Source: Symsagittifera roscoffensis | Taxonomy: Eukaryota > Xenacoelomorpha > Acoela > Convolutidae | DNA: 64,000 nt | Direction: 5' to 3' | NCBI RefSeq assembly: GCF_963678635.1 | Contig: NC_087071.1 | Span: 31,978,141 to 32,042,140, forward strand | Shown: positions 33,512 to 43,395 of the stretch, in pieces | Layout of the letters: the number at the start of each line of letters is the position of its first letter | Numbering within the stretch: position 1 is the first letter of the stretch | Program-made: the position numbers and the translations under genes | Notes under the pieces: model-generated | Seen by the model: the letters and a program-made list of their open reading frames with translations, nothing else | What the model was told of the DNA's origin: nothing | The model's database searches: none

Positions 33512-34823
33512 GTGTATGATAATCCTGAGTATGGGTTATAAAATGTGATGTAACCAACTGTCTTTTTGGTATATCTGTCGTATTTATATATTACTTCAGT
33601 TGTTATAAATGGTGGTGGTAGCGATTGAGCTGTTATATTGGGTGGGTTTAATGGGTAAGGATGTTGAGCAATGTTGTTAAGTTTAACCGTGATTTCAAAT
33701 TTTAATTGAAGATTATTTTGTTGGAGTATTTGGATGTTATGGTCACGAATGTCTTCGTGGATGTCTTGTCTATATTTTAGTCTATGGAGTGCCCAATTGT
33801 GGAGTCGGTTACTTTCTGGATGTTGTCCAAATAATGGTGGGGGTGCTGTGAACGTGTTCCAATCTAACCTTAAAAGGATATTTGTTGATGATTGTTCTCG
33901 ATATCTAGCGTCGAGGTTATTTGGAAAATTTAGGGGGAAAGGCGTCGGTGAAATCTGGCTTATTGATGGTGTTGACGGTAGTGATAATGTTTCTGGTAGT
34001 GATGATGATGTTGTTGTATCCGTAGAAATATCTATTGGGTCATTTATTAAATTTGGTTCACCTTGTGTGAATGAGTGTGTTGTCCAATATGGTAGTCGTG
34101 ATGTTTGGTTGGGGGGTTAAAGGGATTGTCACGTATTTGTTCAGATGTTGGTGTTGAACCTAAGTAATCTGAGGGTATACTTGAGGTGCTACGTTGTGAA
34201 AGAAGTGTAGGGGTTTCCGGTAGTATGCTAATTGGGTTTTCTGGAGTACTTGGTGATGGGGATTGGGGTAAATCAAAATGAACTCGGGGGGGTTGAAAAT
34301 TTCGTCGTGGATGTATAAGTTGTCTATTTATTTCAACTGTATTTTGGTTTTGACTAATATTTATTATTCTACTTAATTCTTGTGGTAATGTTGGGTAAAA
34401 GTTATATGTTGGTTCACTTAGAGGTGCCTGTCGCTGAACTGGTTCTAATGGTTCAGATAAGCGAGCGTGTCGTTCTTCAAAAGTGTATGGGTTATCTTGG
34501 AAAGAAATTCGTGTGGATGTTTGGGGGTTTTGGGTAGTTGTAGTTATTGTCGGGTTTTCTTGGGATGATGTCGGTGAAGACTGACTGTGTGATTGTTGGT
34601 TAGCAATTTTTGAAGGTTGTCTGATTGATTTTTCTTAGTGAAAAAATTTATGTTTATTGTAGTATTCTTCAAGGAAAAGAATTAAAAGGATGGTTGCTAA
34701 GGCAAATGTTATGATTGCCTTTTTTATACATTCGCATATTGTCAGTATTAGGGATGATAAAAATGTTATAAAAATTACAAATAGTAAAAAAATATCTGTT
34801 CTACTAAAAATTGTTCGTATCAT
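33499..34823 (-). pseudogene. ORF X between pol and env, copy 2
   Basis: Starts MIRTIFSRTD at 34,823. Residues 1-62 hold two hydrophobic stretches (IFLLFVIFITFLSSLIL; AIITFALATILLILFL), then TAA. The same frame continues with a P/S/T-rich stretch to a run of six C on the minus strand near 34,113. There the reading moves by one base to a second frame open to TAA at 33,499-33,501, ending SGLSYTCIF. That stop lies 13 nt inside env, whose ATG is at 33,511. It is either one membrane-anchored protein of about 430 residues with two later breaks, or two ORFs. I recognise no family. The position between pol and env and the overlap with env suggest an accessory or regulatory product (inference). Confidence 0.5.
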
Positions 34824-35203
34824 CTAAATAAACTTTGGGTTATCGTACCTGTGAATATGGTCAATGATTTGGGAAAGTTGGAGATATATTTTAAAAAGGG
34901 AGTAGAAAATTTAAAAAATATTGCAAAAAATGATTAAACTTATTATAAAAGCTTGAAAAGTATCAAAGTATTGTTAAAAAAGTGATGAAAATGTTGAAAA
35001 TTGTATTGACTGATCGAGAGAAGAGCATTTAAAAAATGGCTTCTTGGTCGAATATTTTTTGTTGTTTGGGGCAATTTTCAAGTGTGGTCGAATTATTTAT
35101 TGATTTTTTGACAAGTGGGTTGAGTTTTGTGAAAAATTGTTGGGGGCGAATTTTATGGTGTTCGGGAGGTCTTCTTTGCTTTATTTTTATTTGTCAGGTG
35201 ATC

Positions 35204-35767
35204 TGGAGTATTTTTGAGATTTTTGTGCTTTAGGCTAAATTAATGTGGTCGTATTTTTACTTAGGCTAATTTATCATTTTTGGTTGGAGGGTTTTTGAGG
35301 TCTATGTTGGGAAAATATTGTTGATCTTTGCGTTATTAGATAAGGGAGGGTTATGATATTATGGTGGTATTTATTTTAGTTGTCAAGTTTGAGTGGTTTG
35401 CTTATTTTTGACCTGGAGGTTGTAAAGTTATAGTTATAGATATGCCTGGAGTTTAATATCTTTCGTCTAATTGGTTTGTGTTATAGTTATAGAAGGTGAC
35501 GGATTGAATGAATCCTATTAGCTAATTTTGAACTAAAATTGTTGCGTGTTTGTCAGCATGTTATTTTGAAAAATGAAAGTTCAAAATGATTCAGAGGTGC
35601 AAAGATTATTAATTTTAAAATTAAAGCTGTTTTTGAAATTCAATTTTCTTTAATATTTTAGATTGTGGGATGAATGTTTTGTAGTTTTTACGTGGTTGAT
35701 TTCAAAGTCGTGATGACTCTCTATGTTCTGATTTCTCGACTTGTTCTTGTGTTATAAGTTTTTTTTA
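35204..35767 (-). other. Spacer between pol and ORF X
   Basis: No open frame on the minus strand. A 65-codon hydrophobic frame on the plus strand (35,036-35,233) crosses the duplication end and is probably accidental. A splice acceptor for a subgenomic env/ORF X RNA might be sought here. Confidence 0.4.
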
Positions 35768-36716
35768 TCATTTTCTATTTTTCCTTTCTTTTTGAGGTAC
35801 TTTTTGATCTAGCTTTTTTGTATTGTTTTGGGTTGTAGTTGGTTTTTTATTTTGTTTTTCAAGGTGAATGTCGTTTTGTTCATTTATTTCATTATCCGTA
35901 TGTGGGTGATTTTGAATAACTTTTAAACCTGCGAAAGAATATAATTGAGTTAATTCGCGTAGTGCGTATTCTTTTGGGTAGTAAGGCAATAGATTGTTCC
36001 GATGTTGAACAATTTCTTTTTGGTCTGAATCGGTGATTTTATATGTGACGTCAGTGGGTTTGGCAATTATTTGGTATGGTCCTTTGCGAAGAGGTTGTAA
36101 TTTTTTAGAAATTCCTTTTTGTGTATTAAAATTAGGTATTAAGACAAATGTTCCAATTTTTAAATCTGAGGCTGGTGTAAAGCGTGAATTTATTTGTTCG
36201 TTAATGTTTTGCCTTTGTAACAATTTTTTTGTTACTCTTTGGTAAATTTCATTGTGTTTTTTATCTCTATTTAAAATCCATTCGGTGTGTGTACCGGAGG
36301 CTAATTTAAGGATTTGTGGGTGATGAAAATGATCTTCATCATGCGTGTGTAAAGGTAGGTTATAACAAACTGAGTCTTTATTTGGTTGGCAATGACCTTG
36401 TGCATTTTTATGAGAGTTTGCTGTAAACATAATTGGTTTACGTGGCTTTTGATTAGAAACCATTTCGTATGGTGACATTCCTAGAGTTGTCGTAATTTGT
36501 GAATTATATGCTAAGGGAAATAATTTTACATCTGCTGACCATTCGGTGTATCTTGTATCATTTCCATTTATGATACATCTAAGATATTCTTGTAGTGAAC
36601 GGTTCATACCTTCGACTAAACCGTTTGTCGAAGGTGCATGAGATGTACGCGGTTTGTGCTTAATGTTATATAAATGACATAGTGTGATGATTTCATTATT
36701 TATGAATTCTGTACGG
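35768..36716 (-). pseudogene. pol: Integrase C-terminal half with GPY/F module
   Basis: Begins abruptly at NRTEFINN, that is just after the second catalytic aspartate position of Ty3 integrases. It continues through the region with the catalytic glutamate (GLVEGMNRSLQEYL) and ends in a GPY/F module (RKGPYQIIAKPTDVTYKI) plus a lysine/glutamine-rich tail ending at TAG or TAA near 35,768. An ATG lies at 36,607, but this is an internal methionine. The preceding catalytic-core sequence is missing, so the deletion joins it to the zinc-finger fragment out of frame. Confidence 0.85.
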
Positions 36717-37680
36717 TTAAGGATAAGGTTTATTTAGCTGACATACTATACAATCATTGCATAGTACTTTTATCCAAATTGGTGCATTTGGAAAATAAAA
36801 ATTTTGTATGAAATTTGAATATGTTTTCTCTGATCCAGAGTGTCCTTTAATGTTTTGTGTATGTGAAGTGTTAAAAGCTATGAGAATCATACTTAAAGGG
36901 AGACAGGGAACTGTAGATTCATTTAATTGATATTCTAGAAGGTCTGTATTTTCATTAATTGTTGTATTATTAAATTTTCGAAAATATCGGAGGAGTGTTT
37001 TCTTTCCTAAAATTGTGGTATCTGCCTTTACGGGCTTAGTTTTCTATTTGTGCCATGATTTTAGTTGTCTAATTACTGGGTCAAGATTTTGATATTGTTT
37101 CAGGATTTCAATTGTAATTTTATCTCTTGGGGGGAGAAAAATATTTTCAACTTCTAATTTAGATAGGGGAATTGTGTCAAGTGGGTCATGGAGGTCAAAG
37201 ACTTGATTTATTGTGTATTTTGAATCATTTGTTTGTGGTCCTGATAAATTTATTTTATCAGTTAAATTTTCTTTTTCAATTAACGGAAAAAGGTCTTTTT
37301 TATGCGAGTGGTGTTTTATTCGTTTTTGTTGGGTGTTATTTTTTATCCATTGTGAGTATGGAATTGGTTTGAAAGTTGATGTTCCTAGTAGATAAACTTC
37401 GTAGTGATTATTTTGGCAATCTAAGTAAAGTGGGAAATGTTGTAGGTTATCTATTTGTGATTGTTCAATGTCAGTTCTTACTGCATAATTGCATTCTAGT
37501 CGGGGTGATGTTTCGTCTTTTGCAAGGTAAAATTTTATATTTTTGGGTATTTCAACTGTAGTTTTTCGTGTAAGTAATTCAGGTGGTGTATTTCAACATA
37601 ATGTATCTGGTAATGCAAGATTCTTTCCTGCTGTCCAAACTATATGTAAGTTTGGAAATTTCATTAGAATTAATTGAAAT
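36717..37680 (-). pseudogene. pol: End of RNase H, linker and integrase zinc finger
   Basis: Begins out of frame with the preceding RT piece in the sequence FPNLHIVWTAGKNLALPDTL, the usual end of a Ty3 RNase H. It reads through a TGA (about 37,595) and a TAG (about 37,047) to the HHCC zinc finger: HTQNIKGHSG with CNDCIVC at the end. A TAA at 36,717 closes it. The RT thumb and nearly all of RNase H, including its catalytic acidic residues, are absent on the upstream side. Confidence 0.8.
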
Positions 37681-38121
37681 CTATAAACTCGGTGATAGAA
37701 CTGTGAACATTTCTTCTTTTGTCTGTGATTGCATAAAAACATCGTCTAAATAGGTGATTGCGTTTTTCTTGAGTATTAGTGTTCTAAATATTTTGCTCAT
37801 AAAAGCTGAAAATGCTGCTGGTCCTATGGAAATTCCATAGAATAGGCGGTTGAATTCATATTGTTGATTTCCATTAACAAATTGTGTTAAACGTCGTGAT
37901 TTTTCATCTAGTGGCATTTGATTGTATGCACTATGCATATCTGCGGTTGTAAAGTATTTTCCGTTTATTTTTGTTAAAATAACTTGTATTGGTTCAATAG
38001 GCCAATTGCATTTCGATTCGTCTATTAGTGAATTGAGGTATCTAGCGTCTAAAACTATTTTTAATGATTCTCCTTTTGCTAGGATGATAACAGGGTTAAT
38101 AAATGTGTTACCTTTTGGTTG
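37681..38121 (-). pseudogene. pol: Reverse transcriptase palm/fingers fragment
   Basis: Follows an in-frame TAA. Contains the Ty3-type RT blocks KIVLDARYLN, TTADMHSAYNQMPL, LFYGISIGPAAFSAFM and the catalytic YLDD. About 15 residues after YLDD the sequence jumps to the end of RNase H, so a deletion removes the RT thumb and connection. The block around GISIGPAAF and the YLDD box support a Ty3/Metaviridae assignment over BEL/Pao. Confidence 0.9.
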
Positions 38122-39108
38122 TTATTCTTTATTTACTGGTGAGATAATTTTGTATTGTTCTAAAGTATCAAGTAATCTGTTTACTTTGTCATGTAAATGA
38201 ATTGGTACTTTACTAGCTCTTTGTTTTTTGAAAACTGCGTCAGGTTTTAACGGGAGATGTAGTGATGAACTGATTTTCCCAACATCAAATTTTGATGTTG
38301 CGTTGACTGTTGAATATTTTAATAGTTGTTTTGCTAGTTTGTCAAATTCGATTTGTGTAATTTGTGAGTGTTCAAAGTTAAACATCGTTAAAAATTGTTG
38401 TTGTTCTTTTGTGTAATTTGTTATATTGAATGTTGGTTTAAAATAGGGTGTTTTTGAGAAATAATCAGTGTTTCTCTTTTCATTGCTTATTATGTTATTT
38501 ATGGATAATTCTTCGTTAAGAATTGTGGATTGGCAAATATCTAATAATTGGAGTATATTATTTACGCGGTATGCTATTTCATGAATGGGTGGGATTGTAG
38601 CGTTTGTTTCGCAATATCCTAAAAATCCTAAGGATAATGTTACTTGATACGGTGTATTGTTATACACGTGTAGCAAAATGATGTCGGAATTCGTGTTTTT
38701 CAAATATTTTATAGATGAAATCGTGATTTTGAAAAACTTGTGAATAGGTTTAAATTCAAAGTCTGACATAAAAAGTTGTTGTTTATTTTGACTTTTATCA
38801 TACTGATGAACTTGTTTTATTGAAAAGTTATATATCTTTCCTGATAGTGGTTTCAGGTGTTTCCGTTGTTGGTTATAATTTGGATAAAATTTTGAGAAGA
38901 ATGGTGGTTGTTTATTTAATCTTTGAAAAAATGTTAGAGCTGTATTTTTTGTTTTTGTGTACTTATCTTTGATCAGTGTTTTACTATTCAAGATGTTGAT
39001 TGTTGGTATATATTTTGATATAAATGGTATGCCAATGAAATTGTGTTTAATATCAGTAATATGAAATATTTGTTTGAATGGTTTGTTTAGAATTTTATTT
39101 TGTTCCAT
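38122..39108 (-). pseudogene. pol: Protease C-terminal part and RT N-terminal part
   Basis: Open for 328 codons. The same frame reaches upstream to about 39,210 and continues the retropepsin begun in the gag frame (flap-like GSTLVNYGKI and then FIGIPFI). The rest is a long spacer and the RT start, with KQRASKVPIHLHDKVNRLLD before the palm. It ends in TAA directly before the RT block QPKGNTFINP, so the stop is a nonsense change within RT. The ATG at 39,108 is internal and not a real start. Confidence 0.8.
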
Positions 39109-39203
39109 TGTTCTTGTGGGGAGAAGGAATAATTGGATTTTTCCATAATTTACTAATGTTGATCCTTGTGCTGTTCCTAGTTTACTAGAGGTTGCAAGAG
39201 GCG

Positions 39204-42200
39204 TTATTTTGGATGTAATATTTTGATTTCATTCCATGTGGGAATATTAATTATGTTTGATTCTGCTCCTGAATCGATTAAAAAATCAATTTCAAGATCT
39301 GGTGGTTGAAATTCTTTGATTCTTGGACTTTCTAAGAGAAATGGTATTGTCCAAATTTTTTCTCTGGGTTGTTTTTTTTGTATATTTTGATAAATATGAT
39401 TGGTGTTTAAACATTTTGTTTTGTCTTTTTCATCGGGTTTATTTACCGTGTTAATTTCGTTTATTTCTTGTGCGGTTTGTGTAGTATTGATGGGTTCAAT
39501 ATAATAATTGTGAAGGAGTTCCAATTGATTTTCATATATATGTGATGTAAAAGGTTGTTCATATATGATAGGTTCGTAGTCGTTTTCGACTGTTATCATA
39601 TTTACGGAGATGGTATTTTCTGTATCACTTTCTGTATCTGATGATCCACAGTTTATTTGATTTAGTTGTAGTTCGTAACTTCCTGTGTCATCAATACCTG
39701 GGGGGTCTGATGTTGTTTCTTCATTTGACTGTACTTGATTAATATGTCTTTGATGTTTTGGTGTACTACTTCTGTATCGATGTTTAGAATTATTATAATG
39801 GTTATTATTCCTATGTGGTGACTGGGAATAATTTCTATATTGATTATTATAACTTGAAGTTCGATTTTGTGAATTATTCCGTGATCTGTTTTGATAATTG
39901 TCATTTGATCTGTGATAGTTTGATCTATTATATGAGTTATTTCTTGATCGATTGTTCGGGTAATTCTGATTTCGATTGTTCGAATAATTTCTATTTCGAT
40001 TATGTGAATAGTTTCTATTTCTGTTGTATGATAAGTTTCGTGATTGATTATTGGAATAGTGTTTATTTCTTGGGTTTGATTGGGAACTGGATCTAGAAAC
40101 AAATTGTGTTGCATTGGACTTTGATCTCGAATAATTATTTCGACTTTTTGATCGATTATAATTATTTTGTGAAGAATTCTGTGTATTTCTTCGTTCTGGT
40201 GATCTTCCTCTATAACTTGAGTTATATGGTGATTGATTCCTTGTGTAATTGGTGTTGTTCGGAAGTGGTTTTCCTGAACTGTTGTTACTATATATATTTT
40301 TGTTTGGTAGATTTTGATCTTTTTTCATATATTGATAGAACGATTTATTTGGTTCTTTATGCTTTTGAGGATTGTTTTGGTTATCTTGTTGTTTTTGTCT
40401 ACATTCGGAAATACTGTGTCCGTATCGTCGGCAATAATTACACCATTTTTTGAAAGATGGTTTGCTTTTAAAATTTGGGTGTTTTTCATAAATATTTAGT
40501 ATTTCAGTGATTTTTTCAACTAGGTCTGTATCTGATTCCTGTATGTTATTTATATGTGTAGTGTTTGTTTCAATTCGATAAACATATTGTAGTTTTAGAT
40601 TTTCTGTTTCATCAAGTTTCATTGTGATTTCCGCTTGCTCTAGTTTGTCTACTAGTTTTCGAAAATCTAAATCTTGCTCTCGAATTGAGGAAGGATGAGA
40701 TGCTCTCTTTTTTATTGCTATTTTCCTTAATTGAGGTGTTAAGGTCAGCATTAAAAATTCTGTCATTTTTGTGTTTTTATAGTCATGTGTATTAAATGAA
40801 TATGCTTTTCGAACTAGTGTTTCGATACGTACTGCTAATTGTTTGATAGTTTCATTTGGTAATCTGCGAATTTCATTACATAAAAGTCTTTGGTGTTGTT
40901 TATTTCTTTCGGAGTCAAACATTTTTGAAAATTCTTGTGTAAATCTTTTCCAGTCTGATTTTATTTCTATAGGTAATACTGAAAACCATTTTTGAGCTGC
41001 GCCATCTAAGGTTGTTTGTATCAATGCTGTGCGTCTATGTATCCAATTTTGATGTAGTGGCGTATTAATTGGTTCAGGTCCTATATTTAAAATTAAATTT
41101 GCTGTTACTGCATTTAAATAATCTTCTACAGAATATTCAGGATCCGTTCCTGTAAATACCATCAGTGGTTTATTTGATGTTATTGATGATCCACCCATGA
41201 GGTATGGATTCATTGTCATTTGTAGTGATTCTGCGGCATTTGGCATTTGCGAAAAATTTGAAAGTTGATTTTTTGTTATTTCGTGTTGCTGAAAGTAATA
41301 TGGAAGTGGTATTTCTTTTTGCATTTCAGTTGGTTGACACGAGTGCATAGTCATTGGGTTTTGTGGTTGAAAAGATTGTGTATTGGTTGGATTTGGCATA
41401 TGTATTGGTTGTTGATTTCGTTTATCTGTTGGGTTTGGAGAGAAAATTCTATTATATGTATGAGGTCGTCGCGATCCTTGTGTGCGATATTCTTGGATAT
41501 ATGGTGCAAATATGTCTGGTTGTAAATAATCATCATCAGATGATAAGTAATCCGTATGATGAGGTGCTTGCTTTTTCTTTGTATTTTGTTGAAAGAATGG
41601 GTAATTTTCACTATGATCCTGTGGAGGATGTGAATTAGTTCGAAAATTTACTGAGTTGGTTGTTGTCATTGGGTTATCCCAATAGTGAGAACATACATGA
41701 TTATTATTTTTTCGTGGGGGGTAGTTTGTTTTTGACGAATGTGCATAATTATAATTGTGTTCTGCAAAAGTGTTTCTTGTGAACGTTTTTCGTAGTTTTG
41801 ATGGTACTGTCATGGGTCTATATGTTTGATAATCCATATGTGAATATTTTGGAGCAACCGAAGGTTTAACGGTTGATTGTAAGGTTACTTGTGCCAGTGA
41901 AGTATTTGTATTTCTTGGTGTTGTTAAATTTGGATGTATTGGTGAAATACTTTGTTGTGTAGTTGTTGTTGTTTGGACAATTTCTTCATTTATGAAGTGT
42001 GATGGTGTTTGAATATCTTGTTGTGTAAGATTTCTAGTTCCATTAAGGTTTTCATTGTGTATGACGGTCGAATTTAAACTGTTATTTCGTGTATCAGGTA
42101 AAAATTTATTGTAGTTTAATGGTGTTGCATCAATGGTTAGTGGTACTACTTTTACATAATCTCTGTGGTAAGATATTGTACTTATTGCTTGACTTGAGAT

Positions 42201-42953
42201 AGATTGTGGGATATTTATAAATGTAGGATGAGACCATTCAGGGTCCCAAACGTAGTCTGATTGTTCTGTAATGGCAGTATCATCATTTGGATTTTGAGGT
42301 CTAAAAGTTTTTCTTGCTTGTGAAATTAAGTCTAAATTATGTGTGAAATAATCTATTATAAACCATGCCAACATTTTTTGTAAGTCATGTTTTGTGTGTT
42401 GTGAAACATCGTCTTTAGTGGAATTTTCTTTGATTATATGTAAAAAAGTTGAAAATAATGTGATTTCATGTCGTACTTTTGTATGTTTGGATGTTTCAGT
42501 TGGTGAGATACTTTGAAATTCTGTTTTTTCTAATATAGAAATATAGGTATATATTATTGCAAAAACTTCGTTAGTGAATATAGAGTTTGCTCTTTGTGAA
42601 TTATGATATTGTGTGCTTTTTATATATTCTAAGAATACTTTTGAAAATTCTAATTCAAGATCATCTGTTTGAATTACGTATTTACGATGATTCGTATTTG
42701 GTGTGCTGAATTCTATGGTGTAGATTCCATATTGTTGTGTTAAGTTACATATATCTTTCAAATAATGTTCAATAATTTGTCTTTTGATTTTTACATCTGG
42801 GAATTCGGCTTTGCATGGACTGATTCCGGGTTCAAACAAATTTACGAGTAAACTCTTGCAAAAATCATATTGCCCTCTATTATCGGGTGCATCTATGAGG
42901 AAGGGGTAAACCTCTTCGTCATCTGGACTATAGTCACTTTGAGTGTGGCTCAT
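39204..42953 (-). CDS. gag: Gag with start of protease, 1,249 aa
   Basis: The ATG at 42,953 overlaps the end of ORF1. Residues 1-590 are long, polar and N/T/Q/P-rich, with YPFL at 16-19, a possible ALIX-type late motif. A retrotransposon capsid-like domain starts near residue 597 (MVFTGTDPEYSVEDYL) and includes GAAQKWFSVLP. A CCHC knuckle (CNYCRRYGHSISEC) is near 837-850. Residues about 890-1,070 are an arginine/serine/asparagine/tyrosine-rich repeat region likely to bind RNA. The frame runs into the protease active site (FLIDSGAESNII, about 1,222-1,233) and stops at TAA. The homologous sequence goes on in the -1 frame, at an A-run (CCAAAATAA). This may be a one-base loss or a frameshift site. 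It is far longer than typical Ty3 Gag proteins. Confidence 0.9.
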   Translation of the reverse strand: MSHTQSDYSPDDEEVYPFLIDAPDNRGQYDFCKSLLVNLFEPGISPCKAEFPDVKIKRQIIEHYLKDICNLTQQYGIYTIEFSTPNTNHRKYVIQTDDLELEFSKVFLEYIKSTQYHNSQRANSIFTNEVFAIIYTYISILEKTEFQSISPTETSKHTKVRHEITLFSTFLHIIKENSTKDDVSQHTKHDLQKMLAWFIIDYFTHNLDLISQARKTFRPQNPNDDTAITEQSDYVWDPEWSHPTFINIPQSISSQAISTISYHRDYVKVVPLTIDATPLNYNKFLPDTRNNSLNSTVIHNENLNGTRNLTQQDIQTPSHFINEEIVQTTTTTQQSISPIHPNLTTPRNTNTSLAQVTLQSTVKPSVAPKYSHMDYQTYRPMTVPSKLRKTFTRNTFAEHNYNYAHSSKTNYPPRKNNNHVCSHYWDNPMTTTNSVNFRTNSHPPQDHSENYPFFQQNTKKKQAPHHTDYLSSDDDYLQPDIFAPYIQEYRTQGSRRPHTYNRIFSPNPTDKRNQQPIHMPNPTNTQSFQPQNPMTMHSCQPTEMQKEIPLPYYFQQHEITKNQLSNFSQMPNAAESLQMTMNPYLMGGSSITSNKPLMVFTGTDPEYSVEDYLNAVTANLILNIGPEPINTPLHQNWIHRRTALIQTTLDGAAQKWFSVLPIEIKSDWKRFTQEFSKMFDSERNKQHQRLLCNEIRRLPNETIKQLAVRIETLVRKAYSFNTHDYKNTKMTEFLMLTLTPQLRKIAIKKRASHPSSIREQDLDFRKLVDKLEQAEITMKLDETENLKLQYVYRIETNTTHINNIQESDTDLVEKITEILNIYEKHPNFKSKPSFKKWCNYCRRYGHSISECRQKQQDNQNNPQKHKEPNKSFYQYMKKDQNLPNKNIYSNNSSGKPLPNNTNYTRNQSPYNSSYRGRSPERRNTQNSSQNNYNRSKSRNNYSRSKSNATQFVSRSSSQSNPRNKHYSNNQSRNLSYNRNRNYSHNRNRNYSNNRNQNYPNNRSRNNSYNRSNYHRSNDNYQNRSRNNSQNRTSSYNNQYRNYSQSPHRNNNHYNNSKHRYRSSTPKHQRHINQVQSNEETTSDPPGIDDTGSYELQLNQINCGSSDTESDTENTISVNMITVENDYEPIIYEQPFTSHIYENQLELLHNYYIEPINTTQTAQEINEINTVNKPDEKDKTKCLNTNHIYQNIQKKQPREKIWTIPFLLESPRIKEFQPPDLEIDFLIDSGAESNIINIPTWNEIKILHPK

Positions 42954-43395
42954 TTTTTCGTTTGATGACTGTTAATATATAACTATCGATGTGTCTAATT
43001 GGTTGAATCCAGTTATACAAGTGTACTGGTTTGTGTTTGTATTGCTTTTTTATTCTTCTTTTTCCTCTTTTTGATGAATTTGAGGTTGTTTCCGAATCGG
43101 AAAAAAATAATTGATCATGAATGGGACAATTTTTATCAATTGATTCTTTTAATTTGTAGAGTTCATCTAAATTGCTGGCTTCTGATTCTGAAAATGCGTT
43201 TCTATTTTTTGAAAATCTTTTTCGTGTGATTTGTCTTTGTTTGTTTATAATTTTTCTTTTTATTGTTTGTCGTTTTGTTCTAATGTATCCAACTGTTTGT
43301 GTATGAGGTGTGATGACAAGATCGTATTTTTTGTTATCTATCTCACAGTTGTGTAAAACGATTGTTTGTTTATTTCCTAGATTTTTGAATGACAT
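42934..43395 (-). CDS. ORF1: small basic protein upstream of gag, 153 aa
   Basis: Starts MSFKNLGNKQ at 43,395. It is lysine/arginine-rich, with TIKRKIINKQRQITRKRF in the first half, then an acidic/serine patch (FFSDSETTSNSS) and a second basic patch (KRGKRRIKKQYKHK). It ends in TGA 20 nt inside gag, which is read in the +1 frame relative to it, so the two overlap. No domain recognised. Two basic patches around an acidic serine patch would fit a nucleic-acid binding or nuclear-targeted accessory protein (inference). It is intact in this otherwise decayed copy. Confidence 0.65.
   Translation of the reverse strand: MSFKNLGNKQTIVLHNCEIDNKKYDLVITPHTQTVGYIRTKRQTIKRKIINKQRQITRKRFSKNRNAFSESEASNLDELYKLKESIDKNCPIHDQLFFSDSETTSNSSKRGKRRIKKQYKHKPVHLYNWIQPIRHIDSYILTVIKRKNEPHSK

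Larger units (their letters stand above)
29558..35203 (-). repeat. Tandem duplication unit, copy 2 (5,646 bp)
   Basis: Second copy, nearer to pol. At its lower end (29,558) ORF Y is cut and fused to the pol-ORF X spacer of copy 1. It keeps env codons that are stops in copy 1, so its env fragments are longer. Confidence 0.95.

Noticed and set aside
29558-35203. Two nested or tandem separate elements
   Set aside because: Only two LTRs, one gag and one pol are present; the junction is a simple microhomology in the middle of ORF Y.
35036-35233. 65-codon hydrophobic plus-strand ORF in the element
   Set aside because: It is antisense to the element, crosses the end of the duplication unit, and the copy at the other unit is cut. 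Probably accidental.
39662-40114. 150-codon ORF inside gag, isoleucine/threonine-rich
   Set aside because: It is the alternative frame of the R/S/N repeat region of Gag and merely reflects its low complexity.
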